Shown here: one piece after another, positions 11,885 to 24,115 of the stretch
Position numbering within the stretch: position 1 is the stretch's first letter
How the letters are laid out: every line of letters starts with the position of its first letter
Assembly: GCA_026120185.1 (NCBI GenBank)
Contig: JANUWF010001224.1
Location: forward strand, 1,178,001-1,242,000
Direction: 5' to 3'
DNA length: 64,000 nt
From: Voacanga thouarsii
Taxonomy: Eukaryota > Streptophyta > Magnoliopsida > Gentianales > Apocynaceae
The notes under the pieces: generated by a model
Told to the model about the DNA's origin: nothing
The model's input: the letters and a program-made list of their open reading frames with translations, nothing else
Database searches by the model: none
Program-made: the position numbers and the translations under genes

Positions 11885-13310
11885 GCACGCTAATAGGGAT
11901 TAATTTGGTCTATACTTTTTAAGTTATTTATACCATATTTGTTATGATTTCCTGAATAAATGACTATTAGTGCTCACTTTTTTACCTTCTTTTATGTAGG
12001 ATTTATGGAATGCAAAAGATGTGAGAAATAAGTTGAAAAACCACAAAACAGATGGAAAATAGGTCTAAACAGAGTTCAGGCTGCACCGGTTGATTAAAAT
12101 GAACCAGGGCCGCCTAATAGAGGAAAAAAGCACAACCATTAAGGTAGTAACCAGGCGGCGCTGCCTAGCAGGCCTTAGACAGCACTGCTAGTGGCTTTGG
12201 TGAGAAAACAGTGAATAGGTGGTGCCAACTTCTAGGGAGCTATCAGGGCGAGTTGGTTACAGGAATTTCACATAGAAAAGGTTTCTTATGTGTGAATTTG
12301 GAAGGAAAAACTCTTGTAAAAAGAGGAGGATAGGAAACCTTAAAAGTAGTTAGTTTTTGGTGGCCAAAAACCCTATAGAACTCCTAAATAAGGCAAGAAA
12401 ACATCAAGAGGAGAAGGATCAAGAAAAATCTTGGAGAAGAATCGGTGGTTGATCAAGGAAGAAAAATGAAGCTTTCTTGTCTATGGATTATTTCTTTCAT
12501 TTTTCTTTGTATTCTACTTTGGCAATTTTGAATTCATATACTTTTAATTGTATTTGAGGGATAAACCCGAAGTCTATAGTTTTGTATTGAATTCCTTTTA
12601 GATCTATTGAACTCTAATTTCAAATATTTGATTACTTGAGCTTATTGTAATGAATTGATTTGTTCTCTTCTAATAAATTCGAGAGATAAAGTTACGAGAG
12701 TGGTGCTAATTAATTAATTCAATATTTGTTATCCTTTAATTAACTTGCGAGAGAGGCTAAGGAAAAGAACTCGTAATCATTGAGATTTTGGTGTCACCTA
12801 GAGATAGGTCCATTGGTTTTTTCTGGGTATTCGAGTGGTTTGTGATATCACCTAGAGATAGAGATATTACTTCTTCTAAATTTAATTAGATTAATTCTTA
12901 ATACTTCTTAGGTTTAATTGGGGAGGTCGATAACCTGTAATTGGCCAAGAATAGGAATTTCATAACTCAAGAGAGAGTGAGATTCACAATTGTAATCCTG
13001 CCCGTGTTTGGATTAGGAAATAATTGATTTAAATGTGTTTTCTTTACTTGATATAGATGATTCCTTATTTGCATGACTTTTCTCCTTATTCTTCTTGATA
13101 ATCCTTGTGATTTTTCTTGTGTGAACTTGATCTATTCTCAACTATATTAGGTTAGTAAGTTATTTACTCTATTTGTTTATCTTGTCAGCTAAACAATAAG
13201 ATTAGAGTAAAGTAAGGTACTTGCCAGTTTTTGTGGACATGATATTTACTATTCCCTATATTACATAATGGATATACTTACCCATATATGTGGTTTTAGT
13301 ACCTAGCATT
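11885..13310 (+). mobile_element. Diverged LTR related to the 15697-17233 family
   Basis: The order of blocks matches the solo LTR at 15697: a start reading TAATAGGGATTAATTTGGTC, a GC-rich stretch with GGCGGCGCTG near 12155, an area about 300 bp later with repeated references to GAGAGA and TTAACTTGC, and a late run of roughly the same length. Overall identity is low. I could not find a target duplication, so the stated ends are approximate and this could be a fragment. Confidence 0.5.
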
Positions 13311-14273
13311 ATATTTAAAATTTGATTGATTGTGGTCTTTGTTGATAATATTTCCAACACCAAAAAACACACAACGCATGCAAAATTTCGATCGATTTGC
13401 TAATGTTTTACAATTGATGTCCTTGTTTCTTCAAATCAAAGTCTATCATGTTATAATGCTTTGTACGAGTACTTACTTGTTCCAACAACTCCTTGACTCC
13501 TCCTCTATTTTATTGATCAATTCATGACTTTGCTAGCTTAGCTTACCATTATTTAACTTCAAAATATTTAAAATATCTAAAATCTAATTACTTAGAATCA
13601 CAACAACGTTCCACTTAATTACCCAATTGGCTCAAGTCTCTCAACATAACTAATTTTCCCTTTGATATGAAATTCATCAATAACCACATTTTTTTCTTCT
13701 TCTTATTATTATTATAAAAGGTCCACTAATTCAATCCCATTTCATCCAACCTATCTCAAGATCAATTCAAATTCTACTCCTTCAAGCCTTTCCTAACAAA
13801 TGCATATGGAAAAAGTAAATTCTAGGATGGTGAAAACCAAAAAGAATGATATGTGTGTGTGTGTGCATAAATACATATATATATATATATATATTTCATT
13901 TTTTAATAGAAGATGAATATATTAATGGAAAATTAGATAGACTAAAATACCCCTCATGAAGGTTTTATGAAGTGCATATAACGATCTTGCATTATCCACT
14001 AGTCATGATTTTAGATGGGAAGGAAAAAATTGGAAATTTTAAAAGTCAGAGGGCAAGATCCAAATGAAAATAATTTGGATAGAAAATTTTAGATCTTGAG
14101 AAATTTTTAGGATAAAGTGGACTTTTTATCTAATTATTTTTATAAATTCAACCCTGTAGGTTCTTCTATAATTTAGGGAAAGAATAGGTGTAGCTTTGTC
14201 TTTTAACATTAAGGAGTAAAAAGGAAAATGAAACAAAAAAGTAACAAAGAAGAGAAGAGGCTCTTTAGGATTT
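13311..14273. other. Intergenic DNA with GT/AT microsatellite
   Basis: I find no gene or element here. The only clear structure is a compound (GT)n-(AT)n microsatellite at about 13851-13892. Confidence 0.5.
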
Positions 14274-14465
14274 AGGCTAATTTTTAAATTAGTCTTACAA
14301 AATATACAACTATTTCAATTAAGTCCCTTAAATATTACTTTGTTCAATTTAGTCCTAAAAATATACAACTGTTTCAATCAAATTCATCAAATATTACTTT
14401 ACTCAATTTAATCCTTATAAATACGCAATTGTCTCAATCAAATCTCTTAAGTATTTTTATTTTAT
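14274..14465. repeat. Three tandem units of about 60 bp, related to the foldback MITE arms
   Basis: The phrase beginning TACAACTATTTCAATTAAG recurs at about 14305, 14364 and 14423, each time followed by an AAATATTACTTT-like run and a CAATTTA run. The same wording forms the terminal arms of the foldback at 8902-10072. This looks like a decayed arm that was amplified in tandem. Confidence 0.7.
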
Positions 14466-15691
14466 TCAAAATTTAATAGAGCGTGTTTTGTAAGGTGCGT
14501 GAGACCTCTTGTACTTAATTTATTGAGTTTTTTTTTTTTTAACATTTCATACTACCATAGCTTTTATACATGGACAATGAGTAATGACCGTTGGCAAAAG
14601 AAAAAAGCAGCTTTTATTGGTAAAAAGATGAAACCCCCATTATAGAGATGGAAAGTTGAAGATAAAAAAATTGTTATACAAAAAAATTACTAGACAAAAA
14701 ATGGTAAAATTCATACATATCTTCTTGTCTAGCATTACTATACCATCAATTTAACCATTACTCATCTATCAATAAGGACATTAATGCTTTTAAGTCTGTT
14801 TCCATCAGCCTCTGCTTCACTAATTTTGAATGGACCCTCCTAAAATCTAAGTCTCTTGAGATGGGCTTTTTCCTATTCTGTCATGAGCCTAGATCTATTC
14901 TAAGAATGAAATTTATATGGTAGAGAAAGTAGATAAAAAGAAATTTTTAAAAAATTGTCATTCCAGCAACTGGTTCAGGAGGCATTTTCTGGATATGTAA
15001 GGCACTTCATGCATGTAAATGATAGTTATAGTAGGTTTATTAGGTAAAGAATAGATAATTCCGTGAAAGCCAAAATCTTAGTGATCATTGTCCATTATTT
15101 CTATAATTAAGGGCATTACGATACTTTGAAGTTGACATGTTTTACATTCCTTTTACTTCGTTGGATCTTTGGACCAGAATTTTAGTAACCCTCACTCTAC
15201 TAGTTTTTTTTTTTTAATCTTTGTGCTAAGTGTTGTCATGATTTGTTTATGGTTCCTATATTTCTTCTTAACCCTGTTCCCAGAGGTAGACTAAGAAATT
15301 GAGATAAACTGGGCGACCATCTCCTCCCCACTTTTGCTGCTTTAGTTTAAGTTATTTTATGGAGTCTTATATTAAAGATATGCTCTTACTTTGAGGCTTT
15401 CGTTTTCTTGATTGCTTTTGTTGTTTATTATACTATGAAAACAATATTCTTTTTTGTGGATAATGTTTTTAAAGAAGACATATCTCTTCACATTTAATCC
15501 CTAACCATGCTGTCTCTTGGAGATTAATATATATTCATTGTTGAAGGTTTCATTTTGTTGTGCTAGGTTTGAACAAGTATTCATAGAACTGAAATGTATA
15601 TTCTTGTTGATTGATCAACTGATGATAGTTAATTAAGTTTGTGCAGTCTAGAATTCTTTCCTTCTGAATTTGGGTTCCAAAATGGAAGAGG
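14466..15691. other. Intergenic DNA, nothing recognised
   Basis: AT-rich, with no open frame of note and no repeat boundary that I can see. It is part of the low-copy-looking block around the BAHD pseudogene. Confidence 0.45.
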
Positions 15692-15696
15692 AATAT

Positions 15697-17233
15697 TGAT
15701 AGGGCTTAAATTAGTCATATTTTTTTCTAATTATTTAAGGCTATTTTGTGATCCATTTTGTTCAATAACTAGTCATATTCCTTCATATTTGAGATTTTAT
15801 CCTTAGAAAGGTATTTTGTGCAATATTTCAGATTTTAGAAGTAAAATAAGATAAAAACATCACAAAACAGAACAGAGGCGGCGCCGGATAGGGTAGAGGA
15901 ACCGGAGCTGGCCACGTGCTACTGGCATGCACATCAAGGTGACAAAAATCAGTGAAACCAAGCTAAACAGAATAGAACTAGTGCAAGCTGTGAGGTTGGA
16001 AATGACACTGACTGCACTCTGGAAAACATTACGTGGAAATCAAAAAAAAAAATCGACGAACAACTGAAGAAATAGAACACAATCGGCGTCGGCTCTAGCA
16101 GCCAAGGCGGCGCTGGCTGTTCCCTGATGATAAGGCGGTGCCTTGACTTTTGCACACGATTTTTGATAATTTGCAGAATTTTAGTATCTTCCTACTTCTA
16201 ATCGGCCAAAAACCCTACACCAATGAATTTAGGCACTTCTTAAACCTATAAATAGATGGAAAACATAAGAGAAAAGGGAAGAATTCATAGGTCATAATAG
16301 AAGATCACTCAAATCAAAGGAGGAATTCTTCAATTCAAGGAGGGTTGTGCAAGAAGGTCTACAAAGGAAGAAGAATGAGGCTTGTTTATGAGTGCTTTCT
16401 TTTACTTTTGTCTTCTTTTCTTGGACAATGTTGTATTAATTATTTTATTGTAATTCAACATTGTTTTAGGTATTCATGATTTTTAGAGTTATTTGATCTT
16501 TTGAATAATTGATTGTTTTTCTTGGTATTTAATTACTTATGCGTATTATGAAATTGGTTTGTTGTTTCTTTCCATTAACTTGCTTGGAAAAAGGGTTGAT
16601 GGTGGTCTCAATTTATTAATTTCATATTTGTTGTTTATTAACTTGCATAGAAAAGGGGTTAATTGCTAAGAACAAGGTAATTAAAGGTTAATTGATGTCT
16701 TCCAGGAATGGATTCATTAGTTAATTTCATGTTTTAAGTTTGTCAGGATATGGAAATTTAATCAAGAATTGCGTTTAATGCATCTTTTGGGTGGATTAGT
16801 TGAGACAAGAATATGATGCTAATTTATCTAGAAGGTAGTGATTTCATGAATTGGAAAAGAAGTGAATCTATATTAATCATTCATTATGCCAAAAGAATAA
16901 TTAGTTATGATAATGATTAGGTACTTTAAGGTCATGTGTGTCAACACAATAGTTTGAGTTACATAATTCTCAGTCCTTGACATGTATATATTCTTTTATT
17001 TTATTTTATCTATTTTATTTTTCTTTTGACCATATGGAGTCAGTTAAACAATGAAAGAAAAGTGATTAATGCATTCTTGTTCCTGGAGGATCGACACTCG
17101 TTTGAACCCTATGCTATATTAATGATGAGTACGCTTTCTCATATGTGTAATTTAGGGCTAAAGTTTTAATTTAAACTTGATTAGGAATGTGCTTATTTTT
17201 ATATGATTTTTATATCCAAATAAATACGCATCA
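15697..17233 (+). mobile_element. Solo LTR with AATAT target duplication (gypsy, possibly Tat lineage)
   Basis: The element begins TGATAGGG and ends GCATCA, with an exact 5-bp repeat AATAT on both sides (15692-15696 and 17234-17238). It is 1537 bp and has no internal region, so it is a solo LTR left by LTR-LTR recombination. A copy in opposite orientation is at 36765-38284. A GC-rich part with repeated GGCGGCGC modules (15875-16145) stands out from the AT-rich body. The late phrase GGAGGATCGACACTC recalls U5-proximal sequence of Tat/Ogre gypsy LTRs; that lineage and the strand are inferences. Confidence 0.85.
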
Positions 17234-17238
17234 AATAT

Positions 17239-18284
17239 GATTCCATATTGTTAAGTTTCATAGCAGCATGACTAACTTATGTCCTTATTGCAAATTAATT
17301 TAAAAAAAAAAAACTTGTGTCCGAAACTGTTTCTCAGTACTTGGAACATACATAGATGTAGGTGTCTGTGTGTTTGTGAGTATGAGAGAGAGTGTGTGTG
17401 TGTAGGTATGTTGGTTTGCTTCTTTGCTTGAACTTTTGGACATGTTACCTAAGCCAGCCAGTTGACTACAATCTTGATTCTTTGGTGACAACTATACTCT
17501 GTAGCCACCAAGTACCCATAAAAAATGTGACTAAAAATGCTACAACATCATCTTTAAATTTTTATGCTTTTGTGAGAAGCTAGTTTACGCCTACAGTTTT
17601 GATATAAAGTTTACTTCCAACTTAGCAATATGTACTAATCTGTCTAAATCTAGTTAGGGATATTGATGGTGAACCAAACCTATATCCAGCGCCTCCCCCC
17701 CTCCCGGAACAAAGAAAAGGAAAAATGAAAAGAATGAAGAATAAAAATATCTATGATGATTGAGACATCTACAAAGTGAATGGCCTCACATGCCAACAAT
17801 GTTAGTGATTGATTGTTCTCATTGTAGATTTTACCAAAATGAATGAATAAATAAAAAGGGAAAGAGGCAGTTGTGCTTCTAAGGTATTTGATAGATAATC
17901 ATTTCTAGCTTGATTAGTGCCATTTCAACTAGAATTTACTGTGAAACTCCTAAAATGAGTGATATGTAGATTATAACATGTACATGATCTGCATGAAATA
18001 GTCTCCACAACTTGCCATACAATTTATCATGAAAAATGGAGCTATGACCCAAATTTATCACATTATTCTTCTTTTACTCTTTAGGAGTTAGATGGTATGA
18101 TTCTAATATTTTTCCTTCTTGGCTGTGTGCACTTTAACTGCTTTGACTTGTATTTTGAAATGAATTCTGGTATTTGTTTAATCCTAGAGGGATTGCAAAG
18201 GCTAATAGGTTTCAGGATTTAAAATTTTCATCTCTGCTACATAATAATTGTCAGAAACAATAACAAATTTCATGATTGACTATT
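17239..18284. other. Intergenic DNA downstream of BAHD pseudogene
   Basis: Low-copy-looking sequence with a short GT-rich tract near 17365-17402. No gene, terminal repeat or RNA gene is recognised. Part of it may be the former 3' flank of the BAHD gene. Confidence 0.45.
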
Positions 18285-19148
18285 CTACCTACTAAAGCAA
18301 TCGCCATCAGTGTCATGTGTTCCTAAACACATGTAAAGCTCTTTTCCCCTCCCAAAATTAAGATCATACAAAGGAAGAGTTAGCCAGCTAACAACTGCCA
18401 AATTTGGATTGCCAAAAAAAGGTCCTTCATCATGCCTAAATGTATAGAGATCTTGAAATCCCAAAAAATCATCTTGATTCTCCATAAAATTAATGGCAGA
18501 ATGCACATACTCATTTGTCACTTGAGATATTGCTTCTCTGATTTTGTTTGCAACGTAGCCTAATGGTTGAGATAGTAGCTCACCTAAGTATCTTGATGTG
18601 ACCATATAGATGACTGCATTGCCAAAGTAACAGAGAGGCAATGGTGGTTGCATTCCTTTGCGAAGATCAAGAGTAATGCCTAGAGAAGTTGGTTGTTCTG
18701 GTATCAGCTTTCTTGCCTTGCAGGCACATCTTCACATATGTGCAGTTATGACCTCATAATGGGTATAAGGAGTTCCCCTACTTGCCTTTCAACCAACATT
18801 AGCTTTGTTCTTCAGGGACTACATTTGATGTTTTGCTAGTTTCAATACAACAGTTGATGTTGCTTTTTTCTTTTCAGCGTCATTGCTTGATTGTCCGTTC
18901 AGAATTGGTGGGAGATTGTATTGTTTGTGCCCAAATGTGGACAAAATGCCGTGGTTATGTTGTCCAGCTCAGAAAACGTTATGATTAAAGAAAGGGATAA
19001 CTTCCAATGGTTAACCACGTGCAATTCTTGCCCACTCGAATGTGAAATGTGCAGCAGTTTGTCCATCAGCAATAGCATATGTAGTCAAGCTGAGACAAAT
19101 GCCTTAACATTGAAACTTGGTGATTTGCACATACAACAAGGGAAGATC
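18285..19148 (-). pseudogene. BAHD hydroxycinnamoyltransferase pseudogene, 3' portion
   Basis: The minus strand encodes the middle and C-terminal part of a BAHD acyl-CoA-dependent transferase, most like shikimate/spermidine hydroxycinnamoyl transferases. Visible in order: DLPLLYVQITKF, then TYAIADG where the family has SHAVADG (the catalytic His of HxxxD is Tyr, a CAT to TAT change), an HFTFEWARIARG segment, EVITAHM followed by a stop where the family has Trp, then PPLPLCYFGNAV, and DLNFGRGKELYM where the structural DFGWG motif is expected. The end reads GTHDTDGDCFSR and a stop. The gene is severed at 19148 by a copia LTR and resumes at 25460. Multiple stops and the lost catalytic His make it non-functional. 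Confidence 0.9.
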
Positions 19149-19621
19149 TGTTGGGTATCTTAGGCTCGTATCCTATCCGGCTCAGTGGAAAATAAAACTA
19201 GATACCATCCCAGAACCCGTCTATGTGTGAAAAACAAGACAAAATGATAATAAAGGTAACGACTTTTACCTTTGGGTGATCGTCCGAAGAACAAAATTGA
19301 TCTTCTTCAAGTCAAGGAGTGATCCAACAATCCTTTTATGCAGACTCCACGAGCGCTAGACGTCTAACCTGTGAAACCTCAGTTGAAACCAACCTTAGAG
19401 TAAGGGGGTTGGGATGCATATCATATTTTATTGCATGTTTAAATATATTTTTATATGATTTTATGTGCTTTGGATTTGTGATTTATAGCCTAGAAGGCTT
19501 AATTGTGGTTATTGAGTAAGAAGGGCAAAATGGTAATTTTTGCTTGAAGTGGAAATAGGGTAATAGCTTGGGGATTAAATAGGAAAAATATTTAGGAGAG
19601 AAAACAAGAATAAGAGCTATT

Positions 19622-19685
19622 GTGGTTTAGTGGTTAGAGTTATGGAATTAATTCTTGAGGTTTTGGGTTCAAATTCCATCATTGG
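19622..19685 (+). other. tRNA-derived SINE-like module in chromovirus LTR
   Basis: GTGGTTTAGTGGTTAGAG followed some 35 bases later by GGGTTCAAATTCC resembles the A box and B box of an RNA polymerase III internal promoter. The same module is at about 52140-52225 (reverse orientation) and 56596-56660, the matching position in other LTRs of this family. It does not fold as a complete tRNA. Resemblance to plant SINE heads is inferred from the box wording and spacing. Confidence 0.5.
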
Positions 19686-21275
19686 GCTTTAGCATGAATA
19701 AATCTTATTTTTGTTTGGGAAGGCCATATTTTTGGCCTTGTGTGCTCTAGGAAGGAGTATAGGTGTTGTCCTAAGGGAGACATGATAGGAGTATCCTAAT
19801 CCTACTCTTGTACCCTACAAAAATTTCTAAGGGAATTCATACCCTTCTTGATCCTTAGTTTTCTTACTTCTCAATTCATTAGAATGCTCAACTTATTCAA
19901 GCCAATTTCATTCCAGAAAATTCCAGCAAAGTCCTGTGGCTTTGAAGGTTTAAAAATGTCTAAGTGTAGGACATCTTATAGGCTGAAAATGGGTAGGAGT
20001 TGTGGAAGGTTCCCAAGAGATTAATTACATGGCTGAACCTTCAAAACTCCACTCTAGCTATATTCATTTTCTTCATGAAGTAATCTAGAATTTTTCCAGC
20101 TTCTTGTGCATTCAAAGTGTCAAAATTTTTAGCCATCATTCCCTCCCAAATGCTGCTAGGAAAATATCCCTCTTGACCAGCTTGAAGTCTGAAATTATGA
20201 GGCCAAAACCGGACTGCACAAATGCTGTGCAAACCAGAAAAATTTCCGAGCAAATTCGCAGTTTTGGTGATCCTAAACCAAGTTGTTTTCTTCCAATTTT
20301 CATCTAGCACCTTAGCCACATTTTTCCTCCATAAAGAAGGCTGGAAACCAGCCTTGAAAGACCTCTGAATTCCCCTTCAAATCCTCTGCAAACTTACTAG
20401 AAAATGGCAGCAAAAGCTGCCCAGAAATTTCCAGCAACTAGCATCCCTCTGTACAGGAATTTTTCCAGCCTTGCTCCATCTTCAGCCTTATCCAAAACCT
20501 TCCTCCTTTTTTTGTGCAAACATCCCTTGAACAGCCATGAACTGAGCTCCATCATCTTTTCCAACCTTCTTCTTGAAAAACCAGTCCATGGCTGCCCCTA
20601 AAATATCTCCATCAATTACTCCAATTAAGCCATTGATTGAAGACCAAAATTCCAGCAAATGTATTTAGTAAACTTCCATAAAACATCCCTTAAACAACCA
20701 GACATTCCTTCACCATTGTATCCCCTCTTTTCAGCCACCATTAAGCCCTTCAAACAGCTTTCATTCCAACAGAATCCCTAGCCATCCAGTCGGCCATTAG
20801 AGCTTCCAAAAGCTCTCCTCCATTGAAGATCTTCTTACCATATTTTGTTTCTAAAATTAATTCCCTAAAATATTCCTTTTTGGATTCCAAATAATCAGCC
20901 TTCCTTTTCCTCTCAAACCAGAACAATCAACTACCAAAACCTCTCAAACAATTCAGCCACTCGAATCCCACAGAATTTCGGCCAGCTTCAATCAAATCCT
21001 TTTCATTCTCTTCAACCTTCAAGAATACATAGAACACCAAGAACACCTACTAGCATCCACACGCCTAATACCACTCCAAACCACTCCAATCTTCTTCAAA
21101 AACTCCAGATCACACCTACTCCACCCCTTGAATCCACTTCTGCAATTTTTAACATCAAACACCAAAATCGAAGTCTCACTTTTGGATAAAAAACCAGAAT
21201 TTTCGGGAAGACTCAAGAACATCTTCAAGGTAAGCATGATCAATCACACCACCTTCTCTCATCTTCAACTTCTAA

Positions 21276-21279
<4 letters not shown>

Positions 21280-21313
<34 letters not shown>

Positions 21314-21336
21314 CATACTAATGGACTTTTTTTTCT

Positions 21337-21366
<30 letters not shown>
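21280..21366. repeat. AT and TC microsatellites in chromovirus LTR
   Basis: An AT run of about 32 bases (21280-21311) is followed by a TC run (about 21342-21366). The TC tract precedes TTGGCCGAATG, as in the copy at 58046, where it precedes TTGGCC. Confidence 0.9.
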
Positions 21367-21373
<7 letters not shown>

Positions 21374-23153
21374 TGGCCGAATGCTCTTCTTCTCTTGGCC
21401 GAATGGTGACTTTCACCATGGCCATGTTTTCTTCATCTCTCTTGGACGGATCTAGTCTCCTAAGAGTTAGGATCCATTCGAAGCTACTCCAAGGTACTCA
21501 TCAATCAAGTAAGCCTCTTCAACCCTCTCTTTAAGTTTTAGATTCATGTCTCTAGGATGATATTGGAAGGAGATGGATTATGATTAGGATTTTAGCATTT
21601 GTTGTTGTGATAAGTTGAGATTGAAGCATGAATAAATGTGTGTATATGATGGAGATGGGATTGTTATATGAGTTGATTGTCTTGGTTGATTGTATGGCGT
21701 TTTTAGGGGTTAATGCATGTCTCTATGTCGTGAGTGGTATATGTGATCAAGCATGTTAGAGATTATGTCACCTTTGGTGAATAGGGTTTATGTTCATGTA
21801 TGTTTGTTAAAGCCATGGATATGTTTATGTTGGTAGAGGTTGGATCATGTCTTGGTAAATTTAGATCTATGCCTTTATTCATGTTTTGGATGATTTGATG
21901 AATTGGAGTGGAGTATATGTTCATGATTGTGGTTGGCAATAGAAATATGATCATGACCTAGTTGTCCCTAAGCTAATTTTATTTCTTCAATAAAATGATT
22001 AATGCTATAATTTCTTCTAGTAAATTTTGAAAACCCTAGAAAAAGGTGGATTTGGACTATTTTATATAAAATAGTGATATTTTAGTCAAATAGATAATGA
22101 CTTTTATTAAACAAATAAAATATAGAGATTTTATATAAAATAAAATATATAGAAAATAATAATAAAGCCTTTCATATGAATATGCATAATAGGTAAAATA
22201 TTAATTTTGTAAGTCTTATATTCATAAATACTATTAAAATTTATTTATTATCTTTCAATCAAAGTCCATTAAAATTTACTTACAACTAGTTTTAGTTACC
22301 AATTATTTTCTAGCAATAATTATTAATAGATTATTATTTTACCTAATACCACCTAGGACCCTTAATCAAATAAACTCTAATTTATTTTTAGCAAGATTTA
22401 AACCTTCAACTTATTAGTACCTATTTCCAAAACCCTAATTATTTTAATATCAAACTAGGCTTAGTTTATAAACTTTTTTATTTATTATCTGGCCTTAAGC
22501 TTGGGACACTAGGATCGTGGTTGCAGTAAGTTAAGCTAGAATTATTTTGGAAAGGTGAATCTTGGATTGAGTTTAATTACGGCTTTGTTTACCCCAGGTG
22601 GGGTTAGGTCAGCTATTGGAGACCTTTATTTTGAGCAAGGATTAGGTAAGCTCCTGCATAAAACTTGTTTGTTGTAAAAGGTTACTATAGCAAGCTAAAC
22701 CCGAAGTATGTGAACACTTATTTTGTAAAGGCAATTAAGGACTATTTCCTTTCTTGTTTCAGTCAAACCAATTATTTGAAAATCAACAGGCATTTTTACT
22801 AAAACACCAAACTATTTCTAAAACTAATTTTGTCAAGGACTTTAGAAACCTTTAATTGCCATTTTCAAGTAAAGCTATGTTTTATCAGTTTTCTCCCAAG
22901 TGGGATAAACTACGTTGAATATTCAATAAGGGTAGGCTAGTAGTACTAGTTTTGAAGAGCAATAGTGAGTCTTCTGGTAGGAGGCCACCTCTAGAAGATA
23001 AACTCAACTTATAGAAACGTCAGTACTACTTAGTCATGCCATTCGAGCTAGCAGTTTCAATCATGTGGACTGTGTGTTGCCGGAATGGACAATCGATTTT
23101 GTTTGGGTGTAGGGAAGGAGGAGAATCTTACCCGGTAGGCCGATCACCTACAT

Positions 23154-23497
23154 TTTGTCAGTCTGCACAAAGTGTAACATTCTCACCGTTGTATGGTTAT
23201 GGGGCCCAACGTGTAGTAACCTATGGCCGCCCTTTTGAGTGGTTGATTTTATTGTACATGTATGGTTGAAAAAGCCAAAACGCCACTCTTGCTTTTGAAC
23301 ATCATTTATTTCTTGCCAGTATTTTTTTGTCAGTCTGCACAAAGTGTGGCATTCTAACCGTTGTATGGTTGTGGGGCTCAACGTGTGGTAATCCATGACT
23401 ACCCTTTTGAGTGGTTGATTTTATTGAACATGTATGATTGGAAAAGCCAAAACACCACTCTTTATTTTGACTATTATTTATTGCTTGCCAGTATTTC
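23154..23497. repeat. 172-bp tandem duplication inside the 19370 LTR
   Basis: The phrase TTTGTCAGTCTGCACAAAG starts at 23154 and again at 23326, and both copies continue through GAGTGGTTGATTTTATTG to GCCAGTATTT. The equivalent part of the LTR at 59890 and the reverse part at 48600-48780 hold one copy, so the duplication is specific to this LTR. Confidence 0.85.
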
Positions 23498-24008
23498 TCT
23501 TATGAAGATTTTATACTTTGCATTCACGAACTGTTTTCACTAAACACTCAAAGCACACACGGACTTACTGAGATTTTTATCTCATCACCATTTTTACCAT
23601 GGTTTCAGGTAGATCCTGCTGTGGGGATGAGTAGTTAGTGTTGTCTGCCTTGGAAGAGACTTTGTTATATGTTATTTATTTTTATGTAATGCTTTGGGGA
23701 GTTGAGAGTGAATAATTTCATTTCTGGATTTGTTTTTGAATTCTAGGATTGCAATAAGTTTTAAGTTTAACATATTATTTTTATTCTATTATTTTGTTTT
23801 TGTGATCTAGTTATAAAGACCCCTTGTCCTTTGCACGGGGCGACATCCCCGGCCCGATTGGGCTTAGGTAGCGGGGTGTTACATAACCACTATAATCACA
23901 GTTTGTGATTATCTCTAATAGTAATCCACACAGAGGAATACTCAAGCACCAAAATTTCCTATGCTAGCAGAAAAAGATGGCGGCTAAGGTGGTTTTTGTT
24001 TTCAGCCA

Positions 24009-24010
<2 letters not shown>

Positions 24011-24070
<60 letters not shown>

Positions 24071-24115
24071 AGAAGAAGAAGAAGAAGAAGAAGAAGAAGA
24101 AGAAGAAGAAGAAGA
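24011..24115. repeat. Compound GA/AAG microsatellite
   Basis: About 28 GA units run directly into about 16 AAG units. It lies in the copia LTR just outside the nested chromovirus LTR. Open frames across it in all directions are artefacts of the repeat. Confidence 0.95.

Larger units (their letters stand above)
19370..23883 (+). mobile_element. Tekay/Del chromovirus solo LTR with TAACC target duplication
   Basis: The element begins TGTGAAACC and ends GGGTGTTACA, the same termini as the LTRs of the chromovirus at 48236-64000. Exact 5-bp repeats TAACC flank it (19365-19369 and 23884-23888). At 4514 bp it is longer than its relatives at 48236 (4231 bp) and 56345 (4086 bp), partly from a 172-bp tandem duplication. 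There is no internal domain, so it is a solo LTR. It lies inside a copia LTR that lies inside a BAHD pseudogene, making it the youngest of that nest. Confidence 0.93.

Noticed and set aside
11884..13310. Target duplication for the older LTR
   Set aside because: ATTTA on the left has no convincing partner on the right, so I did not claim one.
18891..19163. 90-codon plus-strand frame
   Set aside because: Antisense shadow of the BAHD pseudogene, ending in the copia LTR.
19622..19685. Possible tRNA gene
   Set aside because: A- and B-box-like words are present, but no acceptor stem or cloverleaf can be drawn, and it repeats in several LTRs. Kept only as a SINE-like module.
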